64,000 bases of DNA from positions 186,001 through 250,000 of the forward strand of contig PAVO01000039.1 in NCBI GenBank assembly GCA_002713215.1, given 5' to 3'. The first letter of the stretch is position 1; every line of letters starts with the position of its first letter. The notes under the pieces are model-generated. The model was not told the origin of the DNA and made no database searches. It saw only the letters and a list, made by a program, of their open reading frames with translations. Positions 32,215 to 42,141 of the stretch are shown piece by piece. This DNA is from Crocinitomicaceae bacterium. Lineage in GTDB: Bacteria > Bacteroidota > Bacteroidia > Flavobacteriales_G > Salibacteraceae. The translations under genes were made by a program, and so were the position numbers.

Positions 32215-34812
32215 GTGCCTTCGCTTCGTTCCCGCACTCGTTTATTTCACGTTTTTTTGTTGATAATAGGCAACTTATGCAGCGTCTATGCTCAAATCGA
32301 TTCCAGCCAATATCATACCTCAATTAATGATAGTGTTGTAACGGTAGACACAGCGGCGATTGATTCCAATAAAACCAAACCAAAAACCAGCTCCAATTCG
32401 GGGTTTAATTCCAAGGTAGAATACAAGTCGGCCGATTCCATGAAATTTGACGTGGCCAAAGAAAAGGTCTACCTCTATGGCAAAGGCGAGGTATACTACG
32501 AAACAACCGAATTAAAGGCCGACTACATAGAATTAAATCTACAAACCAATGAGGTGTATGCAAGAGGGGTTCCTGATTCTAATGGAGTTGATCAGGGGAC
32601 ACCGGTGTTTAAAGACAAAGACCAGGAAATAGAAGCCAATGACATTAAGTACAACTTCGATTCCCGAAAAGGATTGATTACCGAAGCGGTTACTCAGCAG
32701 GGCGATGGATATATCGTGGGTACTTTGGTTAAAAAACAACCGGATAATGTTATTTACATCAAGGATGGTAAGCTATGTCCGTGTGAAGACAGAGAGGCCA
32801 AAACCTTTGTAAAAGCTAGGAAGCTGAAAATAATTCCGGACGATAAAATCGTAACAGGTGTAGCTAACCTAAAGATTGGCGCTATTCCTACCCCACTGGT
32901 GTTGCCCTTTGGAATTTTTCCTAACAAACAAGGAGCATCTTCGGGAGTAGTTTTACCGGAATATGGATTTAGCCCTGACCAGGGATTGTTTCTTCGTAAC
33001 GGGGGCTACTTCTGGTCGGTTAATGATAACCTGGATTTCTTATTAACCGGAGACATTTATTCCAGGGGAAGTTGGGGAGTAGCCTTGGGGAGTAATTACA
33101 AGAGAAGGTACAAATACACCGGCAATGTAGACTTGAGGTATACCGATCTGTTCACCGAAAATGAACAAACTCTCGCAGTCACCGAAGAACGTATTTACAA
33201 AATTTACTGGAAACATGCACAGGATTTAAAAGCCAACCCTTACCAATCGTTCAGTGCAGATGTAAACATCTACAAGAATAACCGACTGGATATCAATAGC
33301 TCTGCCAATGACTACCTGTCCAATAGTTTTAAGTCGAACTTAAACTATACCCGCAAGTTTGGAAACAGCCCCTTTCGGTTAACCCTGAACTCCAGTTATC
33401 AGTTAAACAGGGACACAACTGCTCAGTTTGTTTTGCCCGAAGCAACTTTGAATATGGATCGGATTTATCCATTTAAAAGAAAATATAAGATTGGCCGGGA
33501 TCGGTGGTACGAAAAAATTGGGCTAACCTACTCTACCAATTTTAGAAATCAGCTCAAAGGTCACCAAGACTCAATTTTTACCAACGAGGGTGTTAAGGAT
33601 ATGCAAAATGCTATGAAACACAACTTTGGGCTAAATACCAGTTATAAGGTTATGAAATTTCTTAGCTGGCAGCCATTTGTAAATTATAGCGAGCATTGGG
33701 AATTCAAAAAACTAAATAAATCCTGGGAAGATATTGATACCTCTTCAAATATGGATACTGTGAGGCAGTTTGGGATAGTTCGGGACACGTTACAAGAATT
33801 TGGACGTTATGGAACCTGGGACGCAGGAATGAATGTGAGTACCAAAGTCTATGGTAGTTTTCGGTACAGAAGTGGTCCTATAAAAGCCATTCGGCACGTG
33901 ATGACTCCTGCCATTGGGTTTACTTATCGCCCTGACTACACCAACAGAAATTATGTGAAGGAGGTGAGAACAGCCAGCGACAGCCTGGTCAATACCTACT
34001 CAATATATGACGGAAGTTTAAGCCCATACGGAACGGCACCCATTGGAAAGGAATCGGGGAGTATTAGTTTTAGCTTGAGGAATAACCTTGAAATGAAGGT
34101 AAAAAGCAAAAAGGACACAGTTAAAGGTGAAAAGAAGATCAAACTCCTCGACCAGCTCAACTTTGCAACCAACTACGACATATTTGCCGATTCCATGAAC
34201 TGGAGTAATATGAGTGTTATAGCCAATACCAATCTCTTTAACTTTTTTAGAATAAACTACAATGGCGATATGGACTTCTATGTGGTGGAGGACCATATAA
34301 TTAATGAAAATGAAACTCGAATTCGGGTCAACAAATTTGAATTGAATGAAAATGGAAGGCTGGGCCGTTTTAACAATCACCGACTCGGTATCAATTTTTC
34401 ATTGGGCAACAAAAAACAGCAGGAACGAAAAAAAGAAAAGCTCAAAAAAATGAAAGCTAGTCCTTACACTTATCAAAACATACCCTGGACCATGTCTTTT
34501 GGTTATACATTTAACTACAACCGCCCTATTAGTCAGGATACTGTAATTATAACTCAGTCGCTTCAATTCACCACAGTGATTAACCTAACCGAAAACTGGA
34601 GGTTTGAAGGTATGACCAACTTTGATTTTGAGAAGAATGAATTTGGATACACACGCTTTTCCATCTTTCGGGATATGAATTGCTGGGAAGCCAGAATTAC
34701 CGTTGTTCCAAAGGGCGGGCAGCAGAATTACAATTTCAGCATCAACTTAAAACCATCCATGTTTAAAGACCTTAAGGTGGAACGAAAGCGGAATTACTAC
34801 GATTTTAATTAG
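32215..34812 (+). CDS. lptD: LPS-assembly protein LptD (OstA) family, Bacteroidota type
   Basis: An 865-residue outer-membrane protein. A signal peptide is followed by a periplasmic OstA/LptA-like jellyroll at about 60-215 (SADSMKFDVAKEKVYLYGKGEVYYETTELKADYIELNL, GLITEAVTQQGDGYIVGT). A long beta-barrel of about 620 residues follows, full of alternating aromatic/polar strands and ending in Asn-Phe-Asn-type strands. It inserts lipopolysaccharide into the outer leaflet, normally with LptE. The start is a GTG at 32215, only 58 bases from the divergent amidase start, so two promoters overlap in that gap. ridA follows after 22 bases. Confidence 0.9.
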   Translation: MPSLRSRTRLFHVFLLIIGNLCSVYAQIDSSQYHTSINDSVVTVDTAAIDSNKTKPKTSSNSGFNSKVEYKSADSMKFDVAKEKVYLYGKGEVYYETTELKADYIELNLQTNEVYARGVPDSNGVDQGTPVFKDKDQEIEANDIKYNFDSRKGLITEAVTQQGDGYIVGTLVKKQPDNVIYIKDGKLCPCEDREAKTFVKARKLKIIPDDKIVTGVANLKIGAIPTPLVLPFGIFPNKQGASSGVVLPEYGFSPDQGLFLRNGGYFWSVNDNLDFLLTGDIYSRGSWGVALGSNYKRRYKYTGNVDLRYTDLFTENEQTLAVTEERIYKIYWKHAQDLKANPYQSFSADVNIYKNNRLDINSSANDYLSNSFKSNLNYTRKFGNSPFRLTLNSSYQLNRDTTAQFVLPEATLNMDRIYPFKRKYKIGRDRWYEKIGLTYSTNFRNQLKGHQDSIFTNEGVKDMQNAMKHNFGLNTSYKVMKFLSWQPFVNYSEHWEFKKLNKSWEDIDTSSNMDTVRQFGIVRDTLQEFGRYGTWDAGMNVSTKVYGSFRYRSGPIKAIRHVMTPAIGFTYRPDYTNRNYVKEVRTASDSLVNTYSIYDGSLSPYGTAPIGKESGSISFSLRNNLEMKVKSKKDTVKGEKKIKLLDQLNFATNYDIFADSMNWSNMSVIANTNLFNFFRINYNGDMDFYVVEDHIINENETRIRVNKFELNENGRLGRFNNHRLGINFSLGNKKQQERKKEKLKKMKASPYTYQNIPWTMSFGYTFNYNRPISQDTVIITQSLQFTTVINLTENWRFEGMTNFDFEKNEFGYTRFSIFRDMNCWEARITVVPKGGQQNYNFSINLKPSMFKDLKVERKRNYYDFN

Positions 34813-34834
34813 CACCTCTAAAGAAGAAAATATT

Positions 34835-35212
34835 ATGAAACAAATAATTAATACTAAGAATGCACCGGCACCTATTGGCCCATACAATCAGGCGGTAAAA
34901 GTTGATAACACGCTATACGTAAGTGGTCAGATTGCCATAAACCCTGCAACCGGTGAATTGGAAATTGATGACCTAAAAAACGAAACCCATTGGGTAATGA
35001 AAAATATGGGTGCCGTATTGGAGGCTGCTGGAATGGATTACAGCCACATTGTAAAATGCTCCATTTTTATCAGCGACATGGGCAATTTTGGTACTATCAA
35101 TGAAGTGTATGGTTCTTATTTTACATCTAACTACCCGGCACGCGAAACGGTAGAAGTAGCTTGCTTACCCAAAAACGTAAACGTAGAGATCAGTTGTGTT
35201 GCGGTGAACTGA
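34835..35212 (+). CDS. ridA: RidA family reactive intermediate (enamine/imine) deaminase
   Basis: A 125-residue protein of the YjgF/YER057c/UK114 family, which hydrolyses 2-aminoacrylate and related imines released by PLP enzymes. Typical signatures are NAPAPIGPYNQAV at the N-terminus, LYVSGQIAINPATGEL, and the active-site Arg in NYPARETVEVACLPKNVNVEISCVAV at the end. The length fits the trimeric family exactly. It is 22 bases downstream of lptD and probably co-transcribed, though no functional link to LPS export is known. A convergent M48 protease gene ends 60 bases past its stop. Confidence 0.96.
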   Translation: MKQIINTKNAPAPIGPYNQAVKVDNTLYVSGQIAINPATGELEIDDLKNETHWVMKNMGAVLEAAGMDYSHIVKCSIFISDMGNFGTINEVYGSYFTSNYPARETVEVACLPKNVNVEISCVAVN

Positions 35213-35272
35213 TATTGGATAAATCTAGCATTAAATATGAAAGAACCAAGATCAAAAAACCAATATCAAGTA

Positions 35273-36061
35273 CTAAAGCGACTCCTTCACCCTATCCCAA
35301 TCCAGATCAAATTCGATGGTTTGAAAATCTTCGGGAAGCTCATACTGCAAGGATTTTTTTATTCTTGAGTTCTTGGCCGGATGGGAAAGAAAGATCTCCA
35401 TTTTATCGTCGAAGGTTCCATACTTCTTGTTTAATCTTCTAAAAAAAGTTGCCAACGCCCTGGGAGAGACAGAAGATTTTTCCAGCAATTGTAAGGCAAA
35501 ATCATCCGCTTCTGCTTCTTGTTTTCGATTGAATCCCTGAGAAATAAGTGATTGAATAAGATCCTGGATAAGAATAGCATCTCCACCGGACACCACAGAA
35601 AACAATATAGCAATTCCAAACTCCTTGATCAAACGATCAATTACATGTCGCTTTTCTACGTGCCCCATTTCATGAGCAATAACCGCAGCCACTTCTTCCG
35701 GATTTTCAGCAAAGTCAACCAATCCTGATAACACCACTATATTGCCACCGGGCAAGGTAAAGGCATTAATTGTCTCGTCTTTTACCAGAATAATATTGTA
35801 ATCAAATTCCGAAAGGTCAAGTTGTTCTTTTAACCGGGTGGATATAATACGTATAGCGGAATCAGCCGCATTTCCCTTAATTCGCTGGTAAGAACTGGAA
35901 CTATAGAAATTATCCATAATAAGTTCACCCAACTTCTCTTCCTGTTCAATGCTTACTTCTACACTTAAACTGTCGTCATCAAAAAGTGGCACCCAGGTAA
36001 AAAGAGCCCATATCCCGGCAAAAATTGCCAGGAGAATTAATGCATCACGTATGGTTTTCAT
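35273..36061 (-). CDS. M48-family membrane metalloprotease (Ste24/HtpX-type domain)
   Basis: A 262-residue zinc protease with an N-terminal membrane span (ALILLAIFAGIWALFTWVPLF). The catalytic motif is HEMGH at 130-134 within VAAVIAHEMGHVEKRH. A downstream zinc Glu lies in NRKQEAEADDFALQLL. FTLPGGNIVVLSGLV just before the motif is typical of the LoiP/BepA-like M48 group. It probably degrades misfolded envelope proteins. It is transcribed after the DUF4870 gene (4-base gap) in a three-gene minus-strand set. Confidence 0.92.
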   Translation of the reverse strand: MKTIRDALILLAIFAGIWALFTWVPLFDDDSLSVEVSIEQEEKLGELIMDNFYSSSSYQRIKGNAADSAIRIISTRLKEQLDLSEFDYNIILVKDETINAFTLPGGNIVVLSGLVDFAENPEEVAAVIAHEMGHVEKRHVIDRLIKEFGIAILFSVVSGGDAILIQDLIQSLISQGFNRKQEAEADDFALQLLEKSSVSPRALATFFRRLNKKYGTFDDKMEIFLSHPAKNSRIKKSLQYELPEDFQTIEFDLDWDRVKESL

Positions 36062-36065
36062 TCAA

Positions 36066-36554
36066 CTATTTTGGTGGAAGATTAACAGCCTCTACCGGGT
36101 TGTTTTCATTTTCCCGAATCTTAAAAGCTATATCATAACTTATTCTTCCAAAGAAAATGAAGTAGTACATCTGGCCTCTTCTTGCCTTAATAGCCGCCCA
36201 AATACTAAACCCGAAATAGAACAAATTGGCCAATATCACGGTTACTAAATATCCCCAATAAGTATTTCCGTATTCATAATCATAAAACAAGATTCTCAGT
36301 GTCCAAAACACCAATACAGCATTCATAATACTGGTTGGCAGCTGCGACAAAACCGATTGTGCCGAATGGAAATGAACAAACCTGCTTTTCTTTCTATTAA
36401 TGTAATAATAGATAACCGCCGCAATCAGGTTAATAATGGGCAACGGGAGTCCTGCCGCAATGGCTGCAAACATCATAAGGTATCCACCCATAGCGTCTTC
36501 ACGCTCTTCGATGGAAACCTCATCCGGTTGTGGTAAACTATGATGTTTGCTCAT
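36066..36554 (-). CDS. DUF4870-like small membrane protein
   Basis: A 162-residue protein starting at the ATG at 36554 (MSKHHSLPQPDEV); the open frame upstream overlaps the previous gene. It has three hydrophobic segments: YLMMFAAIAAGLPLPIINLIAAVIYYYI, MNAVLVFWTLRILF and WGYLVTVILANLFYFGFSIWAA. RFVHFHSAQSVLSQLPTSI between the first two is the hallmark region of DUF4870 proteins (compare SxFVxxHAxQSLxxQ). Function unknown. It overlaps the DUF4389 gene by 17 bases and is probably translated with it. Confidence 0.82.
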   Translation of the reverse strand: MSKHHSLPQPDEVSIEEREDAMGGYLMMFAAIAAGLPLPIINLIAAVIYYYINRKKSRFVHFHSAQSVLSQLPTSIMNAVLVFWTLRILFYDYEYGNTYWGYLVTVILANLFYFGFSIWAAIKARRGQMYYFIFFGRISYDIAFKIRENENNPVEAVNLPPK

Positions 36555-37197
36555 CTTCTTCGCTAGTTTCTTGAGCAGGAGGATCAATATCGCGTGGAGG
36601 CATTTCCGACGGAACCGCATCCAATGTAAATGGTGGATATCGATCGGTCATGTACATCATATAGAGATTAACCCTAGTATTCCAACGGATGAAGCCTACC
36701 AGAAAATCATGAATGGATTTGTTGCTTTTTCCCGTAAATAAAATAATAAACCAGTTTCCAATCATGGCTATTTGAGCACCAATGCTCACAAACATTAGAA
36801 CAAACCCATGAGGTAAAATCACATAAAACAAACCGAATAACAATTTGAATATGGCAGTACTCCTTTTTAAGCTCTCCGGATAGGGAACTTCCAAAGTAAC
36901 CACAGGATCGTCAACCGAAAGTCCAAACCGAGGATATCCATCACTTAAATTATAGAGCCTGGCATTTACCCTTAGGTTCCAACGAAGTAACTGAACCTGA
37001 AATTCAAAAAAGCTTTTAGGATACCTTCCGGTAAACATGATCGACCAGAAAGAAATGAAGGTCAGTATTGATGACCAGATCTGTAGAAACATCAATAGAA
37101 AGATATGGGGCAAAACAATGTATAGCCATCCAAAGAATGAACGAAGAAGCAATTCGCCACGCGAGTATTTCTCCTGATAGTTAACTTCTAAAATCAT
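36538..37197 (-). CDS. DUF4389 membrane protein (tandem)
   Basis: A 219-residue protein built of two similar halves, each with paired spans followed by the same loop. The first half reads ELLLRSFFGWLYIVLPHIFLLMF...FISFWSIMFTGRYPKSFFEFQVQLLRWNLRVNARLYNLSDGYP. The second reads AIFKLLFGLFYVILPHGFVLMF...GNWFIILFTGKSNKSIHDFLVGFIRWNTRVNLYMMYMTDRYP. The repeated FTGxxxxSxxxFxxxxxRWxxRVxxYxxxxxDxYP block is the DUF4389 signature. The tail is acidic. Function unknown. It is the first gene of the set with DUF4870 and M48. Confidence 0.88.
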   Translation of the reverse strand: MILEVNYQEKYSRGELLLRSFFGWLYIVLPHIFLLMFLQIWSSILTFISFWSIMFTGRYPKSFFEFQVQLLRWNLRVNARLYNLSDGYPRFGLSVDDPVVTLEVPYPESLKRSTAIFKLLFGLFYVILPHGFVLMFVSIGAQIAMIGNWFIILFTGKSNKSIHDFLVGFIRWNTRVNLYMMYMTDRYPPFTLDAVPSEMPPRDIDPPAQETSEEDEQTS

Positions 37198-37437
37198 AGG
37201 TGTATATTTTTAAGTTTAATGTGTAAATATATAATAAGGTTGGTAAACAGGCAGATAAGTAAATGTTTTATTGGCTTTAACTCTTTATGAACTGGAATAA
37301 TTCAAGGCCATATGCAGAGCAATGCAGGAAGTCTACGAATAAGTCCGTCATTCTGCAATTGAGCATAATTGAATGTTTTTATCCCTACTCTAGTTCTGCA
37401 ATTTGATTTAATTTCGTGGCTCGAAAAAAATTATTCT

Positions 37438-38826
37438 ATGGCTTACGATTTAGTAGTATTAGGAAGTGGACCCGGTGGATATGTTGCGGCTATCCGGGCA
37501 TCTCAATTAGGACTTAAAACCGCAATTATCGAGCGTGAATCTTTAGGTGGAATTTGCCTGAACTGGGGATGTATTCCAACTAAAGCTCTACTTAAAAGTG
37601 CACAGGTATTTGAATACCTAAATCACGCTGAAGATTTTGGAATTTCCGTTAAGGATCCTTCGGCCGATTTTAATAAAATAGTTGAACGAAGTCGTGGTGT
37701 TGCTACAAAAATGAGCAACGGTGTTACCTTCTTGATGAAGAAAAACAAAATTGATGTAATTAAAGGAACCGGTAAGCTTGTTTCGGGTACTGAAGTTGAA
37801 GTAACCGATGACAAAGGTACCAAATCAAAAGTTTCAGGTAAGAATGTAATTCTGGCTACCGGTGCTCGTTCCCGTGAACTTCCAAACTTGCCACAAGACG
37901 GTAAGAAAATAATTGGTTACCGAGAAGCCATGACCTTACCAAAACAACCTAAAAAAATGGTTGTGGTCGGATCAGGTGCTATTGGTTCTGAGTTTGCCTA
38001 TTTCTATCAAACCATGGGTACGGAAGTAACCCTAATTGAGTTTATGCCGAACATCGTTCCTGTTGAGGATGAGGATGTGAGCAAGCAATTGGGCCGTTCA
38101 TTCAAAAAATCTGGAATGAAAGTGATGGTATCATCAGAAGTACTTTCTGTTGACACCAAAGGCGCTGGGTGTAAAGTAAAGGTTAAAACCAAAAAAGGCG
38201 AAGAAACCATTGATTGCGATATCGTTTTATCCGCTGTAGGAATCGCAACCAATATTGAGAACATTGGTCTTGAAGATGTTGGTGTTGCTACCGATAAAGG
38301 TAAGGTAATGGTGAACGATTATTATCAAACCAATATTCCTACCGTTTGGGCCATTGGAGATATCGTTCCGGGTCAAGCCTTGGCTCACGTGGCTTCCGCT
38401 GAAGGAATAACAGCAGTAGAAAAAATTGCTGGATTAAACCCCGAAACCATTGATTATAACAATATACCGGGCTGTACTTATTGCTTCCCGGAAGTTGCTT
38501 CGGTAGGTATGACGGAAAAAGCAGCTAAAGATGCAGGACTTGACATCAAGGTTGGTAAATTTCCATTTTCGGCATCCGGTAAAGCCAGTGCGGCAGGACA
38601 CAACGAAGGTTTTGTTAAATTGATTTTCGATGCCAAGTACGGTGAATTACTTGGTGGACACATGATCGGATACAACGTAACTGAAATGATTGCCGAAATT
38701 GTAGCCATTCGAAAACTGGAAACTACAGGGCATGAATTAATTAAGACCGTACACCCTCATCCAACTATGAGTGAAGCTGTGATGGAAGCTGCTGCTGCTG
38801 CATATGACGAGGTAATTCATATATAG
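37438..38826 (+). CDS. lpdA: Dihydrolipoyl dehydrogenase (E3)
   Basis: A 462-residue FAD enzyme that reoxidises dihydrolipoamide in pyruvate, 2-oxoglutarate or glycine cleavage complexes. Seen are FAD loop GSGPGGYVAAIRA, the redox disulfide Cys40/Cys45 in GGICLNWGCIPTKALL, NAD loop VVVGSGAIGSEFAYF, FAD contact WAIGDIV, and the C-terminal His-Glu pair in HPHPTMSEAVMEAA. The start is set at the ATG at 37438 because the family's MAYDLVVLG N-terminus begins there; the 23 residues encoded upstream have no counterpart. It stands alone with its own terminator. The E1/E2 genes are not in the window. Confidence 0.96.
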   Translation: MAYDLVVLGSGPGGYVAAIRASQLGLKTAIIERESLGGICLNWGCIPTKALLKSAQVFEYLNHAEDFGISVKDPSADFNKIVERSRGVATKMSNGVTFLMKKNKIDVIKGTGKLVSGTEVEVTDDKGTKSKVSGKNVILATGARSRELPNLPQDGKKIIGYREAMTLPKQPKKMVVVGSGAIGSEFAYFYQTMGTEVTLIEFMPNIVPVEDEDVSKQLGRSFKKSGMKVMVSSEVLSVDTKGAGCKVKVKTKKGEETIDCDIVLSAVGIATNIENIGLEDVGVATDKGKVMVNDYYQTNIPTVWAIGDIVPGQALAHVASAEGITAVEKIAGLNPETIDYNNIPGCTYCFPEVASVGMTEKAAKDAGLDIKVGKFPFSASGKASAAGHNEGFVKLIFDAKYGELLGGHMIGYNVTEMIAEIVAIRKLETTGHELIKTVHPHPTMSEAVMEAAAAAYDEVIHI

Positions 38827-38861
38827 CGATAGCGAATCTTAGTTTTATAAATTATTGAGTG

Positions 38862-38894
38862 AAGCCCTTGCCAAAATTGGTGAGGGCTTTTTAA
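38862..38894 (+). terminator. Rho-independent terminator after lpdA
   Basis: AAGCCCTTGCC pairs with GGTGAGGGCTT across an AAAATT loop, with one mismatch and one G-U pair. A short T-run follows. It sits 35 bases past the lpdA stop. Confidence 0.8.
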
Positions 38895-38969
38895 TTCTAG
38901 AAAGTTGACAAATAATCTATGAAATTAAGCCCTCATACAAGTGCTAGTGTTTAACTTCACGTCCTAATT

Positions 38970-40913
38970 ATGTGTGGAATTTCAGGCATTTTATGTACTA
39001 CATCCAGCGACCAATCCCGCTTACGAAAAATTGTAAATTCTGCTAACGTATTAGCAAAAAGAGGCCCTGATGCCGAGGGGGTATTCCAACAAAATGGTAT
39101 TGCCATGGGCCATCGCAGATTATCTATTATAGATACATCCTCGGCCGCGAACCAACCAATGACCGATCGCAGTGGAAGGTATACCCTGATCTTTAATGGT
39201 GAGATCTACAATTTTGGAGTCTACCGAAAATTGTTGGAGGAAGAAGGAATCCGGTTCGATACCAAAAGTGATACTGAGGTTCTTCTTGCACTTTACATTA
39301 AATATGGAGAAGAATGCCTTCAAAAGCTAAATGGATTCTTTGCGTTTGCAGTTTGGGACAATCAGGATAAAACCCTTTTTGTTGCCAGGGATCGCATGGG
39401 TATTAAACCGCTCTACTGGACCGTACAAGATCAGGACTTTTGTTTCTCTTCTGAAATGAAAGGGATTATGGAAATGGAAATTCCAAAAATCATAGATCGG
39501 GCTTCATTATTCTCCTATATTCAATTGAACTATATCCCCTACCCCAATACGATACTGGAAGATGTTCACAAATTGAATCCAGGACATTTTATCTTTATTG
39601 ACACCAAAGAAAAAGAATGGATCTCTAACATTGAACCAACGCGTTACTACGAAATTCCGAAGTCTTCGTTTAATACCATGGACCTAAACCCTTCTACCTA
39701 TTCCAATGCGCAAAAAACGTTGATTAGCTTGTTGGATGAATCCGTAAAAAAACGAATGATCTCTGATGTACCATTGGGCGCATTTCTTTCAGGTGGAATT
39801 GACAGTTCGGTTATTTCCACACTAGCCAGCAGGCATACCGATAAATTGGAAACCTTCTCCATTGGTTTTTCAGATAATCCATACTACGATGAAACGGAAT
39901 ACGCAGAATTGGTAGCAAAAAAAATAAAATCTAACCACCACCCATTTAAGCTGAGTAGTGATGACTTCTATTCCAACCTTGACGAATTCCTAGACTATAT
40001 CGATGAGCCTTTTGCCGATAGTAGTGCCATTAATGTGTTTATCTTAAGTAAGGAAACCAAAAAACACGTTACCGTGGCATTGTCAGGGGATGGAGCCGAT
40101 GAAATGTTCTCTGGGTATAATAAGCACTTTGCAGAATACAAAGTGAGAAACCTTGGAATCAAAGATCGGGTTGCATTGGGATCTGCCCCTCTGCTAAAAG
40201 TGCTTCCGCAAAGCCGGGATGGCAAATTGGGAAATTTGAATCGGCAGATTCAACGCTTTAGAGAAGGCGTTAACTTAGGTCCCAGAGACCGTTATTGGCG
40301 TTGGGCCTCTTTCCGGTCTGAGGAACAGGCCAACTACCTATTGTCGGAAGCCAAAGAGGAAAATGAGCAACGATTAACCGACCTAGCTTTTACTTATAAA
40401 AAGCGAAAAGAACAGTATTTAAAGAACATAAGCAAGGACGGCGATTTTAATGAAGTACTTTACACGGACATGCAATTGGTTTTACCCAATGACATGTTGT
40501 ACAAAGTAGACATGATGAGCATGGCAAACAGCCTGGAGGTTAGAACCCCCTTCCTGGATACCGATGTGGTTGACTTTGCCTTTCAAATTCCAATCGAATT
40601 TAAAATTAACTCAAGTACCCGAAAAAAGATCCTAAAAGATGCCTTTCGGGAACATTTGCCTGACGAATTATATGACCGGGGTAAAAAAGGATTTGAAGTT
40701 CCCCTGCTCAACTGGCTTAAGAATGAATTGAAGGACAAACTCGAAAACGAGTATTTACAGGAAGAGTTTATACAAGCCCAGGGAATCTTTAATTACAAAG
40801 CCATTGAGGTTGAACTAAAAAATTTACAGAGCAAAAATCCGGGAGATTCAGCAGGAACTATCTGGAACCTGTTCATTTTTCAACACTGGTATAAAAAATA
40901 CATCCTGAATTAA
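38970..40913 (+). CDS. asnB: Asparagine synthase (glutamine-hydrolysing) of a polysaccharide cluster
   Basis: A 647-residue enzyme with an N-terminal class II glutamine amidotransferase domain: catalytic Cys2 in MCGISGIL, KRGPDAEGV, MGHRRLSIID, NGEIYNF. The C-terminal ATP-pyrophosphatase domain has FLSGGIDSSVIST, and later SGDGADEMFSGY and EVRTPFLDTDVVDFA. In free-living bacteria, asparagine synthase paralogues of this length placed next to glycosyltransferases usually amidate sugars or peptides of surface polysaccharides instead of making asparagine. That role is inference here. Its stop overlaps the start of the GT4 gene (TAATG). Confidence 0.92.
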   Translation: MCGISGILCTTSSDQSRLRKIVNSANVLAKRGPDAEGVFQQNGIAMGHRRLSIIDTSSAANQPMTDRSGRYTLIFNGEIYNFGVYRKLLEEEGIRFDTKSDTEVLLALYIKYGEECLQKLNGFFAFAVWDNQDKTLFVARDRMGIKPLYWTVQDQDFCFSSEMKGIMEMEIPKIIDRASLFSYIQLNYIPYPNTILEDVHKLNPGHFIFIDTKEKEWISNIEPTRYYEIPKSSFNTMDLNPSTYSNAQKTLISLLDESVKKRMISDVPLGAFLSGGIDSSVISTLASRHTDKLETFSIGFSDNPYYDETEYAELVAKKIKSNHHPFKLSSDDFYSNLDEFLDYIDEPFADSSAINVFILSKETKKHVTVALSGDGADEMFSGYNKHFAEYKVRNLGIKDRVALGSAPLLKVLPQSRDGKLGNLNRQIQRFREGVNLGPRDRYWRWASFRSEEQANYLLSEAKEENEQRLTDLAFTYKKRKEQYLKNISKDGDFNEVLYTDMQLVLPNDMLYKVDMMSMANSLEVRTPFLDTDVVDFAFQIPIEFKINSSTRKKILKDAFREHLPDELYDRGKKGFEVPLLNWLKNELKDKLENEYLQEEFIQAQGIFNYKAIEVELKNLQSKNPGDSAGTIWNLFIFQHWYKKYILN

Positions 40914-42094
40914 TGCCAAAAATTCTACGCATATTAAATCGCTTCAACTTAGGAGGTCCTACCTATAATGCTTCCTACTTAAGCAGGTATATGCCCGAAG
41001 AGTTCGAAACCATGCTCATTGGTGGAGAAAAGGACGAAAGTGAAGCCAGTTCATTGCACATTCCTGAAGACCTTGGTCTAAAACCAACCATCATTCCTAC
41101 CATGAGGAGGGAATTAAATCCTGGAAACGATTATAAATCCTATAAAAAAATCAAGGAGATCATTGAGGAGTTTAAACCTGACATTGTACATACTCATGCC
41201 TCTAAAGCTGGAGCGCTTGGTCGATTAGCTGCGATTCATTGCCATATACCCCACCTGGTGCATACATTTCACGGCCATGTATTTCACGGATACTTTAATC
41301 CTATAAAATCAAGAGCTTACAAATCGATTGAGCGTTATTTGGCCAATAGGTGCGATAAAATAATAGCTATAAGCGATATTCAGAAAAAAGAACTCTCGGA
41401 AGATCATAGTATTTGCCCTGCCGATAAAATCCAGGTTATTCCCCTGGGATTTGATTTAAATCGCTTCCTGGTTGATCAAAATGAACATCGCAGTTTGTTT
41501 CGAAGTAGCTATAAGCTGGAAGATAAAGTGGCAATTGGAATAATTGGCCGGTTGGTACCTATAAAGAACCACTTCTTATTTTTAGAGGGTCTTAAGTGGT
41601 TAAAGAACAACTCCAAAACATCTTTTCAGGCTTTTATTATTGGAGATGGTGAGGAAAGGGCTCATATTGAAGAACTGGCCGCGAATCTTGGACTAACTTT
41701 TGACTCCAAAACAAACCCCAGTGTTGATCTGATTTTCACCTCCTGGATAAAAGATGTAAGCACAGTACTACCCGGACTGGATGTTGTAACCCTTACTTCC
41801 TTGAATGAAGGAACTCCTGTAAGTTTAATTGAGGCACAGGCAGCCGAGAAGGCAATTGTTTCAACGAATGTAGGAGGAATTGAAAACGTGGTTTTACCCA
41901 ACCAGTCTGCCTTGCTTAACGATATTGGCGATAAGGAGCAGTTTTCCAGAAATCTTCAATCCCTTGTCGACGATGAGACTAAAAGAAAAAGCCTTAGTGA
42001 GGCGGGTAAAGACTTCGTTTTTAGAAACTTCCATTACGACAGACTCATTCGCGATACAACGCAACTTTACCAGCAAATCCTTGGAAAAGGATGA
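40913..42094 (+). CDS. GT4-family glycosyltransferase
   Basis: A 393-residue GT-B fold enzyme. The N-terminal domain has RILNRFNLGGPTYNASYLSRY and IVHTHASKAGALGRLAA...HTFHGHVFHGYF. The C-terminal GT4 domain has IGIIGRLVPIKNHFLFLEGL, FIIGDGEERAHIEELA and the donor-binding E-x7-E region LTSLNEGTPVSLIEAQAAEKAIV. It adds one sugar to a lipid-linked repeat unit in the cytoplasm. The donor is unknown. It starts on the asnB stop codon and ends 47 bases before the start chosen for the Wza-like gene. The promoter of that gene lies just beyond this gene's stop. Confidence 0.92.
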   Translation: MPKILRILNRFNLGGPTYNASYLSRYMPEEFETMLIGGEKDESEASSLHIPEDLGLKPTIIPTMRRELNPGNDYKSYKKIKEIIEEFKPDIVHTHASKAGALGRLAAIHCHIPHLVHTFHGHVFHGYFNPIKSRAYKSIERYLANRCDKIIAISDIQKKELSEDHSICPADKIQVIPLGFDLNRFLVDQNEHRSLFRSSYKLEDKVAIGIIGRLVPIKNHFLFLEGLKWLKNNSKTSFQAFIIGDGEERAHIEELAANLGLTFDSKTNPSVDLIFTSWIKDVSTVLPGLDVVTLTSLNEGTPVSLIEAQAAEKAIVSTNVGGIENVVLPNQSALLNDIGDKEQFSRNLQSLVDDETKRKSLSEAGKDFVFRNFHYDRLIRDTTQLYQQILGKG

Positions 42095-42116
42095 AAATAG
42101 GAGAAATTATTAATTA

Positions 42117-42124
42117 TACTTTTG
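42117..42124 (+). promoter_or_regulatory. -7 box (TACTTTTG) between the GT4 and Wza-like genes
   Basis: TACTTTTG matches TAnnTTTG 18 bases before the ATG at 42142. It implies an internal promoter for the wza-wzc part of the cluster and favours 42142 over the upstream ATG at 42091 as the start. Confidence 0.5.
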
Positions 42125-42141
42125 CAGCTAATTTTAATTTG

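Noticed and set aside
35161-35442. Open frame of 93 residues after ridA
   Set aside because: It starts within ridA and ends inside the convergent protease gene, with no coding character of its own.
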